64,000 bases of DNA from Streptomyces poonensis. GTDB taxonomy: Bacteria > Actinomycetota > Actinomycetes > Streptomycetales > Streptomycetaceae. The first letter of the stretch is position 1. The number at the start of each line of letters is the position of its first letter. Below the pieces are notes generated by a model. The model ran no database searches. It saw only the letters and a program-made list of their open reading frames with translations, and had not been told where the DNA came from. Where the stretch lies: positions 124,001 to 188,000 of the forward strand of contig NZ_BMVW01000009.1 in NCBI RefSeq assembly GCF_014650915.1, in the 5' to 3' direction. Position numbers and translations under genes: made by a program. Shown piece after piece: positions 16,737-25,232 of the stretch.

Positions 16737-18458
16737 CTACTGGTCGCGGCACCACTTCCGGTACGCGGCTATGGCCGTCGGCAGGGTGGGGAAGATCCGC
16801 TCGGTGCCGACGGTGTCCGCGAGACCGTACGCCGTCAGGTCGTCCAGCAGGTCCTGCTTGACGCGGGCGAGGGCGAAGACGATGCCGCGGTCGGTGAGTT
16901 CGCGGCGGAGCGCGTCGACGGCGTCCAGGGCGGTGATGTCGACCTCGACGTTGGCCTCGGTGTTGAGGACGAACCAACGGACCGGGCCGGTCTGTTCGTC
17001 GACCGCGGTCAGGGCCCGGCGGCGGAAGTCCTCCGCGTTGGCGAAGAACAGCGGGGAGTCGTAGCGGTAGACCAGCAGGCCGGGAATGGTGCGGGCCTCG
17101 GGGTAGTCGTCGATGTCGTGCATGCCGGCGACGCCGGGGACCAGGCCCTGGACGGCGTCGTGCGGGCGGGCGACCCTGGCCAGCAGTTCGGCCACGGACA
17201 GGCCGACGGCGACCAGTACCCCGTACAGGATGTCCAGGGCCAGGACCCCGGCGAGGCAGCCGAGTGCCAGCAGCAGCTCCCTGCGCCGGAACGATGCCAG
17301 CCGCCGGAAGCCCACCAGGTCGATCATGCGGAGGGCCGCATGGACGACGAGGGCGCCCAGCACGACCTTCGGAGTGTGCGACAGCAGCGGCCCGAGGAAG
17401 AGCAGCACGGCCAGGACGGCCGCGCCGGCGACGAGCGAGTACGCCTGGCTGCGGGCGCCTGCCGAGGAGGCGAGCGCGGTGCGGCCGGCGCTGCTGCTGA
17501 CCGGGAAGCCGTGCAGCACGCCCGCCCCGAGGTTGACGGCACCCAGGGCGAGGAACTCGCGGTCGGCGTCCAGCGTGTCCGCGCCCCGGTCCCGGCCGGC
17601 GAAGGCCCGCGCGGTGAGGATGAAGTCGGTGTAGCCGACGAGGAGGACGCCCAGCGCGGGCAGTACCAGGTGCGGCAGCTCGGTCAGGTCCGGCACGGCG
17701 AGCCCGGGCAGGCCGGCGGGGACGTCACCGATCACCTCGATGCCGTGCCGGTCGTCGAGCCCGAACGCTGCCACGGCCGCGGTACCCAGTACCACCACCA
17801 GCAGGGGGCCGGGGACGGCGCGGACGTACCGGGCGACGGCGAAGAGGAGCGTCAGAGTGACGGCGGCGAAGACGACCGTGGCCGGATGGGTGTCCGGCAG
17901 GTTCCGGACGAAGGACCACAGCTGCGGGAAGAACGCGGAACCCGTGGTGTCGACGCCGGTCAGCTTGGGCAGCTGGTCCACCATCATGATGAGCGCCACG
18001 CCCGTCAGGTAGCCGATCAGCACCGGCTGGGACAGCAGATCCGCGAGGAAGCCGAGCCGCGTGGCCCAGGCCACCACGCACAGCAGTCCCACCGTGATCG
18101 CGAGCGTGGCCGCCAGCGCCGCGTACCGGGCCGGATCTCCGGCGGCGAGGGGAGCGACCACCGTCGCCGTGATGAGCGCGGTCGTCGACTCCGGGCCCAC
18201 CGAGAGCAGGCGGGAGGACCCGAGCACGGCGTACAGGGCGAGCGCGGGCAGGATGGCCCACAGCCCGGCGACCGGCGGCAGCCCGGCCACGCCCGCGTAG
18301 GCCATCACCTGGGGCACGAGGTACGCGGCCACCGTCACTCCGGCCAGTACGTCGCCCTTCAGCCACGACCGCCGGTAGCCGAGGAGCGTGCGGAGCCCGG
18401 GTGTCGGACGGCGCCGCCCGCTCCCTCGCGGAGCACGGTCGCCCGAACTGCGGGACAT
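16737..18458 (-). CDS. SulP-family anion transporter with STAS domain
   Basis: A 573-residue membrane protein. About 10-12 hydrophobic segments begin with the SulP signature (GDVLAGVTVAAYLVPQVMAYA at about residue 35) and include GPESTTALITATVVAPL. The C-terminal cytoplasmic STAS domain (about 445-560) contains YDSPLFFANAEDFRRR and VDITALDAVDALRREL. The family moves sulfate, bicarbonate or dicarboxylates; the substrate cannot be told from sequence. ATG 18458 follows AAGGAGG. It is divergent from the USP at 18657 and shares with it an intergenic region holding three DevR-like boxes, so both are probably induced together. Confidence 0.9.
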   Translation of the reverse strand: MSRSSGDRAPRGSGRRRPTPGLRTLLGYRRSWLKGDVLAGVTVAAYLVPQVMAYAGVAGLPPVAGLWAILPALALYAVLGSSRLLSVGPESTTALITATVVAPLAAGDPARYAALAATLAITVGLLCVVAWATRLGFLADLLSQPVLIGYLTGVALIMMVDQLPKLTGVDTTGSAFFPQLWSFVRNLPDTHPATVVFAAVTLTLLFAVARYVRAVPGPLLVVVLGTAAVAAFGLDDRHGIEVIGDVPAGLPGLAVPDLTELPHLVLPALGVLLVGYTDFILTARAFAGRDRGADTLDADREFLALGAVNLGAGVLHGFPVSSSAGRTALASSAGARSQAYSLVAGAAVLAVLLFLGPLLSHTPKVVLGALVVHAALRMIDLVGFRRLASFRRRELLLALGCLAGVLALDILYGVLVAVGLSVAELLARVARPHDAVQGLVPGVAGMHDIDDYPEARTIPGLLVYRYDSPLFFANAEDFRRRALTAVDEQTGPVRWFVLNTEANVEVDITALDAVDALRRELTDRGIVFALARVKQDLLDDLTAYGLADTVGTERIFPTLPTAIAAYRKWCRDQ

Positions 18459-18515
18459 GAGCCTCCTTCTGACGGGTGGCCTCAAGAATCCACTGGCCCA
18501 ACGGGTCTTGCGAAG

Positions 18516-18529
18516 GGGGCCATTGGCCC
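18516..18529. promoter_or_regulatory. DevR/OsdR-like box 1 of 3 (sulP/USP divergent region)
   Basis: GGGGCCATTGGCCC, 58 bp upstream of the sulP start. Confidence 0.6.
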
Positions 18530-18549
18530 ACTCCGTGCCGCCGCCCGCA

Positions 18550-18563
18550 GGGCCCACTGGCCC
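18550..18563. promoter_or_regulatory. DevR/OsdR-like box 2 of 3
   Basis: GGGCCCACTGGCCC, between the divergent sulP and USP genes. Confidence 0.65.
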
Positions 18564-18569
18564 CGGTCG

Positions 18570-18583
18570 GGGACTTGCGGCCC
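18570..18583. promoter_or_regulatory. DevR/OsdR-like box 3 of 3
   Basis: GGGACTTGCGGCCC; its left half GGGACT equals the mycobacterial DosR half-site. 74 bp before the USP start. Centre-to-centre spacing to box 2 is 20 bp, about two helical turns. Confidence 0.7.
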
Positions 18584-18656
18584 CTGCGTCACCGGTCCCC
18601 CGCTCCGTCACGCTGGCATCGAATCCCGCGAATCCCGGACGAGGAGACAGAAAACC

Positions 18657-19553
18657 ATGATCCGCAGTGTTGTCGTAGGTGTCGATGGCTCGGCCGAGAG
18701 CCGTGCCGCGGCGGAGTGGGCGGCCCGCGAGGCGAAGCGGCGCTTCCTGCCGCTCACACTCGTTCACGTCGTGGAGCCGGTTCCCGAGCCCGTGGCCCTG
18801 GCGCGGTTCCTCGGTGCCGAGACGCAGCAGCGGTGGAGCGAGCGAGGCGAGACGGGGGTCCCCCTGGTCTCCGGCCGGGGGAGCATGCCGCGCGAGGTGG
18901 TCGAGGACCTCAAGCTGCGTCACACCGGACTGGACGTGTCGGTGGAGCAGGTCTCCGGCCGGCCCTCCGAGGTGCTGACTCAGGCGGCGAAGGACGCCGC
19001 GCTGCTGGTCCTGGGCTCCCGGGGACTGAGCGGCCGCGGAGGATTCCTCGTCGGCTCCGTGGGCCAGGCCGTCGTGGCGCGCACCGAGCGGCCTGTGGTT
19101 CTGGTGCGTGCCACGGAGCAGGCCGTCGGCGGGCCCGTCGTCCTCGGGCTCGACACCGACCACCCCGACGAGACGGTGCTCACCTTCGCCTTCGAGGCGG
19201 CCGCCCGCCGTGTCGCACCCCTACGGGTCGTCCACGCCTGGAACCTGCCGCCGTACTTCGCCTACGGCCTGCCTGCCGACCCCGAGCTCAACGCCCTGCT
19301 GGGCAAGGAGGAAGCCGCCTCACTGGCCGAGGTGCTGCACCGTTGGAAGCAGAAGTACCCGGCCGTCGAGGTCATGGAAGAGTCCCGTTCCGGCAGTGCC
19401 GCCGTCCACCTGGTCGACGCCTCCCGCGAGGCGTCCCTGGTCGTCGTCGGCCGCCGCATCCGCCGCAGCCCGCTCGGAGCCCACATCGGCCCCGTCACGC
19501 ACGCCGTGCTGCACCACGCCACGGCCCCCGTCGCCGTCGTCGCGCACGACTGA
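18657..19553 (+). CDS. Universal stress protein, tandem USP domains
   Basis: A 298-residue cytoplasmic protein with two UspA folds. Domain 1 (about 1-148) starts VVVGVDGSAESRAAAEWAAREA and keeps the ATP-binding pattern G-2x-G-9x-G-S in LGSRGLSGRGGFLVGSVG. Domain 2 (about 152-298) starts VVLGLDTDHPDE but has a changed motif (VVGRRIRRSPLGAHIGPV), so ATP binding there is doubtful. ATG 18657 follows GAGGAG. It is closely related to the USP at 48630. Tandem USPs of this type (for example Rv2623) are hallmark members of DosR regulons, probably acting as nucleotide-dependent regulators in dormancy. It is convergent with the CBS-BON gene. Confidence 0.93.
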   Translation: MIRSVVVGVDGSAESRAAAEWAAREAKRRFLPLTLVHVVEPVPEPVALARFLGAETQQRWSERGETGVPLVSGRGSMPREVVEDLKLRHTGLDVSVEQVSGRPSEVLTQAAKDAALLVLGSRGLSGRGGFLVGSVGQAVVARTERPVVLVRATEQAVGGPVVLGLDTDHPDETVLTFAFEAAARRVAPLRVVHAWNLPPYFAYGLPADPELNALLGKEEAASLAEVLHRWKQKYPAVEVMEESRSGSAAVHLVDASREASLVVVGRRIRRSPLGAHIGPVTHAVLHHATAPVAVVAHD

Positions 19554-19678
19554 CGATCCGAGACCCTCGAGGAGAAGCCACCAGGAGCGAGGTGCACCCC
19601 GGCACCGTGGAACCCCGCACGCTGCCGCAGCGAGCACCTTGCCACTGTCGAGATCTCACCGGCGGAGTGCGGGGCGGG

Positions 19679-20383
19679 TCACAACGGCGAGGTGTCCCCG
19701 CCGTGCGCCGACGGAACCGTGGCCGGCTCGGAGGAATGGGCGTGCCCGGAGAGGTCGAACTCCACGTCCACGACCCCCTCGACGGCCCGGACCAGCCGTG
19801 CGGCCACCGGGACCAGGGAGGTGTCCCGCATGCGGCCGCCGAGCTTCACGACTCCCTCCCGCACCGCCACGCGTACGGCCGATGCCGGCGCGGGGAAGAG
19901 GTACGACACCACCTCCCGACGGACCTCCTCGGCGATGTCCTCGTCGTCGCGCAGGAACACCTTCAGCAGATCGGCGCGGCTCACGATTCCCTGCAGCATG
20001 CCCAGGTCATCGACGACCGGCAGTCGCTTGACCTTGGCGCGTGCCATGGCCCGCGCGGCCTGTGCGAGCGTCGCGTCGGCCTGGACGGTGAGGGCGGGAG
20101 ACGTCATCAGTTCCCCGGCGGTCACCGCACCGGCCCTGGCGAGATCGGGCAGGCGCCGGAGCTGGGTGTGCCGGTCGGGGTCGCTGTCGCGGAACTCCTC
20201 CTTGGGGAGCAGGTCGGCCTCGGAGACGACCCCGACGACGCGGCCCTCGCCCTCCAGGACGGGCAGGGCGCTGACCTTCCAGTCGTGCATCATCCGCACG
20301 ATCTCCTTGAAGGTGGCATCGCGGCCGATGGCGGCGACGGTGTGGGTCATCACGTCACCGACGACGTGCGGGCTGCCGTGCAT
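19679..20383 (-). CDS. CBS-pair and BON domain protein (second copy)
   Basis: A 234-residue protein. CBS motif 1 is VGDVMTHTVAAIGRDATFKE with the core VSALPVLEGEGRVVGVVSEADL (about residues 8-55). CBS motif 2 is GELMTSPALTVQADATLAQA with VKRLPVVDDLGMLQGIVSRADLL (about 88-145). A BON-like domain follows (VRVAVREGVVKLGGRMRDTS, about 170-215). The start follows GGGAGGG. It is likely co-transcribed with the cyclic-nucleotide-binding gene 41 bp upstream, under the box at 20959. Adenylate sensing by the CBS pair is family knowledge; the target is unknown. Confidence 0.85.
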   Translation of the reverse strand: MHGSPHVVGDVMTHTVAAIGRDATFKEIVRMMHDWKVSALPVLEGEGRVVGVVSEADLLPKEEFRDSDPDRHTQLRRLPDLARAGAVTAGELMTSPALTVQADATLAQAARAMARAKVKRLPVVDDLGMLQGIVSRADLLKVFLRDDEDIAEEVRREVVSYLFPAPASAVRVAVREGVVKLGGRMRDTSLVPVAARLVRAVEGVVDVEFDLSGHAHSSEPATVPSAHGGDTSPL

Positions 20384-20424
20384 CGTCCCTCCCGGGTGGC
20401 TGTCGTACTGCGAGTCGTGGGCGG

Positions 20425-20889
20425 TCACAGGAGGCTGCCGCTGCCGTAGGGGGCGTACAGGTCCAGCAGCCGGGTGCGGGTCGAGCGCAGGCGGTGGGCG
20501 AGGACACCGCCCACCCACAGGGCGACGCTCGCGCCGAACACGGGGTCCTCCTGGCACAGCGAGCGGATCGCGGTGGCGTCGAACTCCCAGGCGCGCACCG
20601 GGCTGGCCGCCTCGGCACCCAGGTGCCAGGTGTGCGGGGCGAACAGCCAGGACCAGCCGACGAGTTCGTTGTGCCGGAGGGTGTCGATGACGGTGGCGCG
20701 GCGGCCGGGCACACGCATGTCGAGGTCGACGGCGCCGGTGCGGATGATCCAGAACCGGTCGGCGCGGCCGCCCTCCTCGAAGATGCGGGCGCCCTGCGGG
20801 AAGGACACCTCCTGGGCGAAGCGCATCAGCCGCTGCTGGTGCTCGGCCGGGAGTGCCTGCAGCATGGTGGCCGTGGCGGGAGCGTACAT
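20425..20889 (-). CDS. Cyclic-nucleotide-binding domain protein without HTH
   Basis: A 154-residue protein consisting almost wholly of one Crp/cNMP-binding beta-barrel. It shows a helix (QRLMRFAQEVSFPQGARIFEEG), then FWIIRTGAVDLDM, and RHNELVGWSWLF where the phosphate-binding cassette should be. It ends shortly after the C-helix (LAHRLRSTRTRLLDLYAP), so there is no DNA-binding domain. The GW-S-W replaces the usual G-E-x-x-L/R-A type cassette, so cNMP binding is uncertain. The start follows GGAGG. It heads the operon with the CBS-BON gene, suggesting a redox or nucleotide sensing pair. Confidence 0.8.
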   Translation of the reverse strand: MYAPATATMLQALPAEHQQRLMRFAQEVSFPQGARIFEEGGRADRFWIIRTGAVDLDMRVPGRRATVIDTLRHNELVGWSWLFAPHTWHLGAEAASPVRAWEFDATAIRSLCQEDPVFGASVALWVGGVLAHRLRSTRTRLLDLYAPYGSGSLL

Positions 20890-20958
20890 GGCGTGCCTCC
20901 AGTCAGGGCTTACGGACCTGCCACGTCCAGCGTGCTGCCGTGTCCGGTGGCGGGCGAT

Positions 20959-20972
20959 GGGCCGTCCGGCCC
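20959..20972. promoter_or_regulatory. DevR/OsdR-like box upstream of the cNMP/CBS operon
   Basis: GGGCCGTCCGGCCC within ATGGGCCGTCCGGCCCCAT, 70 bp before 20889. Confidence 0.65.
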
Positions 20973-21079
20973 CATGACCGGTCCGCCCGGCACCGCGTCC
21001 GGGGCCTTCGGCACCCTGTGCCCGGACGGGCCCGGAGGTTCGATGGGGACGAGAGCCGACCGGACGGAAGCGGAACGGA

Positions 21080-21289
21080 GTGTGCAGGGTGGGTACGTCA
21101 CTGACTCCGGAGTTCCGGAGGCCGACCGCCGTCCTTTTGGGGATGTCGACCACGGCCGGCTTTGTGCTCAGCGCCACGCTCGACGCGCTGGTGCTGCGGG
21201 CGCGGCGGCGCCGCATCCGTCGCCAGCCGACCGTCGTGAGGGCGACGGCGACGCCCCGCCGTCCTGATCGGATCCCTGCACATCAGTGA
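21080..21289 (+). CDS. Possible small membrane peptide
   Basis: A GTG-started frame of 69 codons with one hydrophobic stretch (TAVLLGMSTTAGFVLSATLDA) followed by an arginine-rich patch (RARRRRIRR). That is the pattern of a single-pass inner-membrane peptide. There is no family match and no strong ribosome binding site. It lies just upstream of the OTC remnant and arcC. Confidence 0.25.
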   Translation: MCRVGTSLTPEFRRPTAVLLGMSTTAGFVLSATLDALVLRARRRRIRRQPTVVRATATPRRPDRIPAHQ

Positions 21290-21436
21290 GCCGGGGAAGC
21301 CTTTGGCCGACATGCCAGGCCAGGCCAGGCCGACGGCAGGGCACCGGCCGCCACCGGCAGCCCGGACGTCGGACACGCACTGCCTGCAACGGACCGAGGA
21401 GCGGCGGTACGTGCTCCCTCACCAGCCTCCTCCGGC

Positions 21437-21503
21437 TCCGACCGGGTGGAGCACGAACCAGCTGCACACCATCGAGGCCGTACACGTGACCCCTGGAGGA
21501 CCC
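21437..21503 (+). pseudogene. arcB: Ornithine carbamoyltransferase, last about 20 codons
   Basis: In one frame the DNA reads TNQLHTIEAVHV, matching the C-terminus of ornithine carbamoyltransferase (compare AENRLHTIKAVLVATLE at 39047-39187). Only this tail remains, immediately before arcC, at the same position as in the second arc locus. Confidence 0.65.
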
Positions 21504-21508
21504 GAACC

Positions 21509-22432
21509 ATGCGTATCGTCATCGCTCTCGGCGGCAACGCCCTGCTGCACCGGGGCGAGCGCCCCGAGGCCGCCGTGCAGCAGGCGAACATCGACCGGGT
21601 GACCACCGCCGTCGCCGCTCTCGCTCTCGAACACGAGATCGTCGTCACCCACGGCAACGAGCCGCAGATCGGCCTGCTCGCCAGGGAGAGCGCGGCCGAC
21701 CCCGTCCTCACCGCCCCCTATCCGCTGGACCTGCTGGGCGCCCAGACCGAGGGCCTGATCGGCTCGCTGCTGGTCCGGGCCCTGCACGACACGCTGCCCG
21801 GCCACAAGATCGCCGCACTCGTCACCCACACCCTCGTCCGGGCCGACGACCCGGCCTTCGCACGACCCGCGAAGCGCGTCGGCCCGGTGTACCCCGGGGA
21901 CGTCGCCCGCACCCTCGCGCGAAGGCACGGATGGCACATCGCCAAGGACGCCACCGGGTGGCGCCAGGTCGTCGCCTCACCCACGCCCGTGGGAATCGTC
22001 GAGACCGAGACCATTCACGACCTGCTCACCTGCGGAACGCTGGTCATCTGTGCCGGCGGCGGAGGTGTGCCCGTCACGGCCGACAGCGACACCGGAGCGC
22101 TGCGCGGAGTGGACGCGGTCGTCGACAAGGACCTCACCGCCGCCCTGCTCGCCGAGGAACTCAAGGCCGACTTCCTGCTCATCCTCACCGACGTCCCGTG
22201 CGTCTACACCGGCTACGGCACTCCCGACCGGCATCCCGTCCTCGACGCCGCTCCCGACGACCTGCGCCGCGCAGGCTTCCCCGCCGACTCCATGGGCCCC
22301 AAGGCGGAGGCCGCCGCCCGGTTCGTCGAACGCACCGGCGGACTGGCCGCGATCGGCGCGCTGGACGCGGCGTACGAGATCGTCCACGGGAGGTCGGGGA
22401 CCCTGGTCCGCCCCGATCTGGCTGTGGGCTGA
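21509..22432 (+). CDS. arcC: Carbamate kinase (copy 1)
   Basis: A 307-residue enzyme that makes ATP from carbamoyl phosphate and ADP, the last step of the arginine deiminase pathway. It starts MRIVIALGGNALLHRG with the family's ALGGNAL motif. It has VVTHGNEPQIGLL near residue 45, a glycine-rich VICAGGGGVPV near residue 180, VVDKDLTAALLAEEL and the end-motif SMGPKAEAAARF. The length is normal. ATG 21509 follows CTGGAGGA. Intact arcA and arcB are absent from the window; only an OTC tail precedes it. A second arcC of equal length lies at 39191. In HGNEPQIG the usual Gly (HGNGPQ) is replaced by Glu, which may affect activity. Confidence 0.93.
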   Translation: MRIVIALGGNALLHRGERPEAAVQQANIDRVTTAVAALALEHEIVVTHGNEPQIGLLARESAADPVLTAPYPLDLLGAQTEGLIGSLLVRALHDTLPGHKIAALVTHTLVRADDPAFARPAKRVGPVYPGDVARTLARRHGWHIAKDATGWRQVVASPTPVGIVETETIHDLLTCGTLVICAGGGGVPVTADSDTGALRGVDAVVDKDLTAALLAEELKADFLLILTDVPCVYTGYGTPDRHPVLDAAPDDLRRAGFPADSMGPKAEAAARFVERTGGLAAIGALDAAYEIVHGRSGTLVRPDLAVG

Positions 22433-22903
22433 GATGCCGCCGGAACGCATTGGACCGGACGGTTCCCCGGCCCGGGGAGCGGTACCGTGCCGTGGCCCCA
22501 GCCCCTGGCCTGACCCGCCCGAAGACGTCTCGGACGGCCCATGGCGTCAACGGACGACGCGCTGGATGCCCGAAGCGCCGGACGGTGTCCCCGACATGCC
22601 GAGCGCGTGGGTAGCGCACGAGCGAGGCGGAGATCACCGGGTCATGGAACGTCGGATCGACGTGCGCGGCCACGGTGGTCGGCCCGCTCACCTCCGGGCG
22701 GACAGGGCTGAGACAACAGGAAGGGCCAGGCCGGGTGGGGCCGATGAACCCTACTGCTCGGTTCCGCTTGGTATGCCGGTCCTGTCCGGCGGCGCGAAGC
22801 TCCCGACGGGCCAGCGGGCACCCGCGCCCGCGGAGGCACCCGCGCCCCCGGACCGGCGGGCCCGTCGAGCACGGTGCGACACGGGTCGTTCTCCGGCATG
22901 GCC
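22433..22903. other. Intergenic gap, no gene recognised
   Basis: About 470 bp of GC-rich DNA between arcC and the box of the pyridoxamine-oxidase-fold gene. No family similarity seen on either strand. Confidence 0.4.
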
Positions 22904-22917
22904 GGGACCGATGGCCC
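22904..22917. promoter_or_regulatory. DevR/OsdR-like box upstream of the PPOX-fold gene
   Basis: GGGACCGATGGCCC, 77 bp before ATG 22995. Confidence 0.7.
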
Positions 22918-22994
22918 CTCACTCCCGGACCCCGTCCGGCTCAGGATGGAGAAGACGCAGATCCGCTGTAATCGGGTGAAAGACGGGCTTGCTG

Positions 22995-23435
22995 ATGTAT
23001 CCCAACGACGGTTTCCACGAACTCGGGCGGCAGGAGTGCCTGCGGCGGCTGACCAAGGTGCCCGTCGGGCGCATCGTCTACACGCGCCAGGCCCTGCCCG
23101 CCGTGCTGCCGGTGAACTTCCATGTGAACGGCGAGGGCGCGGTTGTGCTGCGCACTTCCGCGGCCTCGGAACTGGTCCGCGCGATCGACGGCGCGGTGGT
23201 CGCCTTCGAGGCCGACGACGTCGACGCGGTCCGGCATTCCGGCTGGAGCGTCGTCGTCACCGGCGCCGCCGTGGTGGTGACCGACCCCGCCGAGCACGCA
23301 GGCCTGGCCCGCACCGTTCCGCCCTCCTGGGTGCCCTCACCGCAGGAGGTCTTCGTCCGTATCGAGCCGGAACTGGTCACCGGGCGTGAGCTCGTCGGCG
23401 GACGCACCCTGTACGGGGTGGACCTCACCGCCTGA
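22995..23435 (+). CDS. Pyridoxamine 5'-phosphate oxidase-fold protein (copy 1)
   Basis: A 146-residue flavin-binding split-barrel protein. Visible elements are CLRRLTKVPVGRIVYTRQALPAVLPVNF (a strand pair typical of the fold), the middle VVAFEADDVDA and GWSVVVTGAAVVV, and the C-terminal VFVRIEPELVTGREL. The family binds FMN or F420; the substrate is unknown. Several such proteins (for example Rv2004c-neighbouring and Rv3131-type flavoproteins) occur in DosR regulons. ATG 22995 has a weak upstream site; TTG 22989 in frame is an alternative. A paralogue is at 37237-37659. Confidence 0.82.
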   Translation: MYPNDGFHELGRQECLRRLTKVPVGRIVYTRQALPAVLPVNFHVNGEGAVVLRTSAASELVRAIDGAVVAFEADDVDAVRHSGWSVVVTGAAVVVTDPAEHAGLARTVPPSWVPSPQEVFVRIEPELVTGRELVGGRTLYGVDLTA

Positions 23436-23493
23436 GCTTCCTCTTTCCCTCCCTCCCGTTCTTCTCGTCCGTCCGGGACCGGGACCGGGACCG

Positions 23494-23507
23494 GGGCCGG
23501 TCGGCCC
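23494..23507. promoter_or_regulatory. DevR/OsdR-like box upstream of the USP at 23699
   Basis: GGGCCGGTCGGCCC, preceded by a GGGACC-repeated tract (23475-23492); 191 bp before the start. Confidence 0.55.
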
Positions 23508-23698
23508 GGCAGCACGGGGGCCGTACGGCGTTTCGACGGGCTCTGTGGGGGCTCTGCCCGGGAGTGGCCATGGACGACGAACATCCGCTGTGGAGCCGCC
23601 GTGGGACAGAGGCCCGGTCGGCCGGCGGCGAGCTCCCTCACAACCCTCGGTTGCACGAGGGCTGTACACCTCGCGCTCGAAGAGAAGGGAACACGACA

Positions 23699-24529
23699 AT
23701 GACCATCCGTCATGTGGTCGTCGGAGTGGACGGTTCAGTGGCCGCCGTACGCGCGTTGGACCGGGCCGCGGTCGAGGCGGTCCGCCGCGGCACGGCGTTG
23801 CGCATCGTCTGTGCCGTGGCTGATCGCGACGAGGCGGGGCCGGTTCTGGCCTCGGCCGCCGCACGGATCCACCAGCGTCATCCGGGCCTGCCTGTGGAGA
23901 CCGCGGCCGTGGAGAGCGGCGCGGTGCAGGCGTTGGCGCGGGAGAGCGAGAGCGCCGTCCTCACCGTCGTGGGCACTCGGGGGTTCGGCGGTGTCTCCGG
24001 CCTGCTGGCCGGCTCGGTGAGCTGGCGCCTGGCCGCGCAGGTGCACGGTCCGCTGCTGGTCGCCCGCGGGGACCACCCCTGCGACGAGGGGCGCGAGGTG
24101 CTGCTCGGTCTGGAGAGCGACGCCGACGAGACCGCGGCCGCCTACGCCTTCCGGGAGGCGGCACGGCGCGGAGCCCCGCTGCGTGTCCTGCACTCCGCGA
24201 CGCACCGGCACACCAGGCCCGAGCTGCCCTCGCTGGTAGCCGCGACGAGCCCCGGTCAGGTGCGCCAGGCCCGGGACGACCGGGCGGAAGAAGCCGTGCC
24301 GCGGTTCGGCATCGCCCGGCTGCGGGAGGAGTACCCCGCGGTCGAGGTCGACGTCCGCACGGTCCGCACCGGGCCGGCCCACGCCCTGCTGGCGGGTACC
24401 CGCGAGGCCGGCGTCGTGGTCATCGGCGCGCGTCGGCGCGCGGGCCGGCTCGGACCACCACTCGGCCCGGTCGCGCAGGTCCTGTTCCATCACTCCCACT
24501 GCCCTGTGGTTCTGGTGCCGACGACCTGA
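23699..24529 (+). CDS. Universal stress protein, tandem USP domains
   Basis: A 276-residue protein with two USP folds. Domain 1 starts HVVVGVDGSVAAVRALDRAAVEA and has an intact nucleotide motif VGTRGFGGVSGLLAGSVS (about residues 92-108). Domain 2 starts VLLGLESDADETAAAYAFREA and has a degenerate motif (VIGARRRAGRLGPPLGPVAQ). It is shorter and more divergent than the other USPs here. ATG 23699 follows AGAAGGGAA. The gene lies downstream of the PPOX-fold gene but has its own box, so it is probably separately transcribed. Confidence 0.92.
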   Translation: MTIRHVVVGVDGSVAAVRALDRAAVEAVRRGTALRIVCAVADRDEAGPVLASAAARIHQRHPGLPVETAAVESGAVQALARESESAVLTVVGTRGFGGVSGLLAGSVSWRLAAQVHGPLLVARGDHPCDEGREVLLGLESDADETAAAYAFREAARRGAPLRVLHSATHRHTRPELPSLVAATSPGQVRQARDDRAEEAVPRFGIARLREEYPAVEVDVRTVRTGPAHALLAGTREAGVVVIGARRRAGRLGPPLGPVAQVLFHHSHCPVVLVPTT

Positions 24530-24840
24530 TGACGAGCACCGAGGCCAGGGACGGCCCGGCCGGCCCCTGGCAGGTGTCCGGCTGCCGGGGGAGTGCGGGG
24601 GAGGCATGGACCCGCATGCACCTCCGGCCGAAGCCCGATCCGGGAGGGATCCATGATGTCCGTCGTCACGCAGCAGGCGTCGGCCCCGCTCACGGACGAC
24701 GGACCGAGGACGCCGGACGCCACTGGCGCGCCGCGAGTCACCTGCCCGCCGGTCGGATCCACCTCCTGGCCAAACCCCTGGCGGCTGAGCCGCTGCGCTG
24801 TACCCGGAGCACGTCAAGCCGCGGCTGCTCGCCACCGGGG
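24530..24840. other. Gap upstream of the DoxX remnant, no gene recognised
   Basis: GC-rich DNA. It holds a near-palindromic GGGACGGCCCGGCCGGCCCC at about 24548-24567 that resembles an expanded DevR-type box but has the wrong spacing. A short start-like stretch around 24654 (MMSVVTQQASAPLTDDG) has no identified family. Confidence 0.3.
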
Positions 24841-25050
24841 CGGATCGCCGAGTGGCCGCCGGCCCGGCACCTGTCCGACGGCTCGCCGAGCACGTCGCCC
24901 GGCCCGTTCGCCGACTACCACGTCATCTACGCCGTCGTCCTCATCGCCGGCGCGGCCGCGAACGCCGGCGCCACCCGGGGCCCGGCAGGGCCTGGCAGGG
25001 CTTGGACATGGCTGTCCTTCGTCGGACGTAGCCACTGGCTCAATCGAGGG
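24841..25050 (+). pseudogene. DoxX-like protein, C-terminal remnant
   Basis: The frame from 24841 reads RIAEWPPARHLSDGSP, then PFADYHVIYAVVLIAGAAA and a short tail. It matches the C-terminal about 65 residues of the intact DoxX-like protein at 47845-48477 (WVAEWPPAQHLSDGSP, PFADYHLVYAMVLIALAVA). The N-terminal two thirds is absent. Confidence 0.85.
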
Positions 25051-25098
25051 TCGCGCGCTCGTCAGACCGGGGCCACTGGCGGCAGGCTCGGCGCGACG

Positions 25099-25112
25099 GG
25101 GACCAACGGCCC
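25099..25112. promoter_or_regulatory. DevR/OsdR-like box upstream of pflB
   Basis: GGGACCAACGGCCC, aligning position by position with GGGACTWWAGTCCC; 120 bp before ATG 25233. A second partial copy, GGGGCCACTGGC, is at 25069-25080. Confidence 0.75.
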
Positions 25113-25232
25113 GACACAGCGGGGACGGATGGCGCGCCGCGGGTACGCCGGCAGGCCCTCCCCGAGGGCATCGCGGGCCACGAGCATCGAAAGGGCAGAG
25201 ATTCTGCGCGCGGAGTGAGGGAGAGACCGGCA

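Noticed and set aside
24548..24567. GGGACGGCCCGGCCGGCCCC as a DevR-like box
   Set aside because: Half-sites are too far apart (20 bp total) and it follows a gene end rather than preceding a start.
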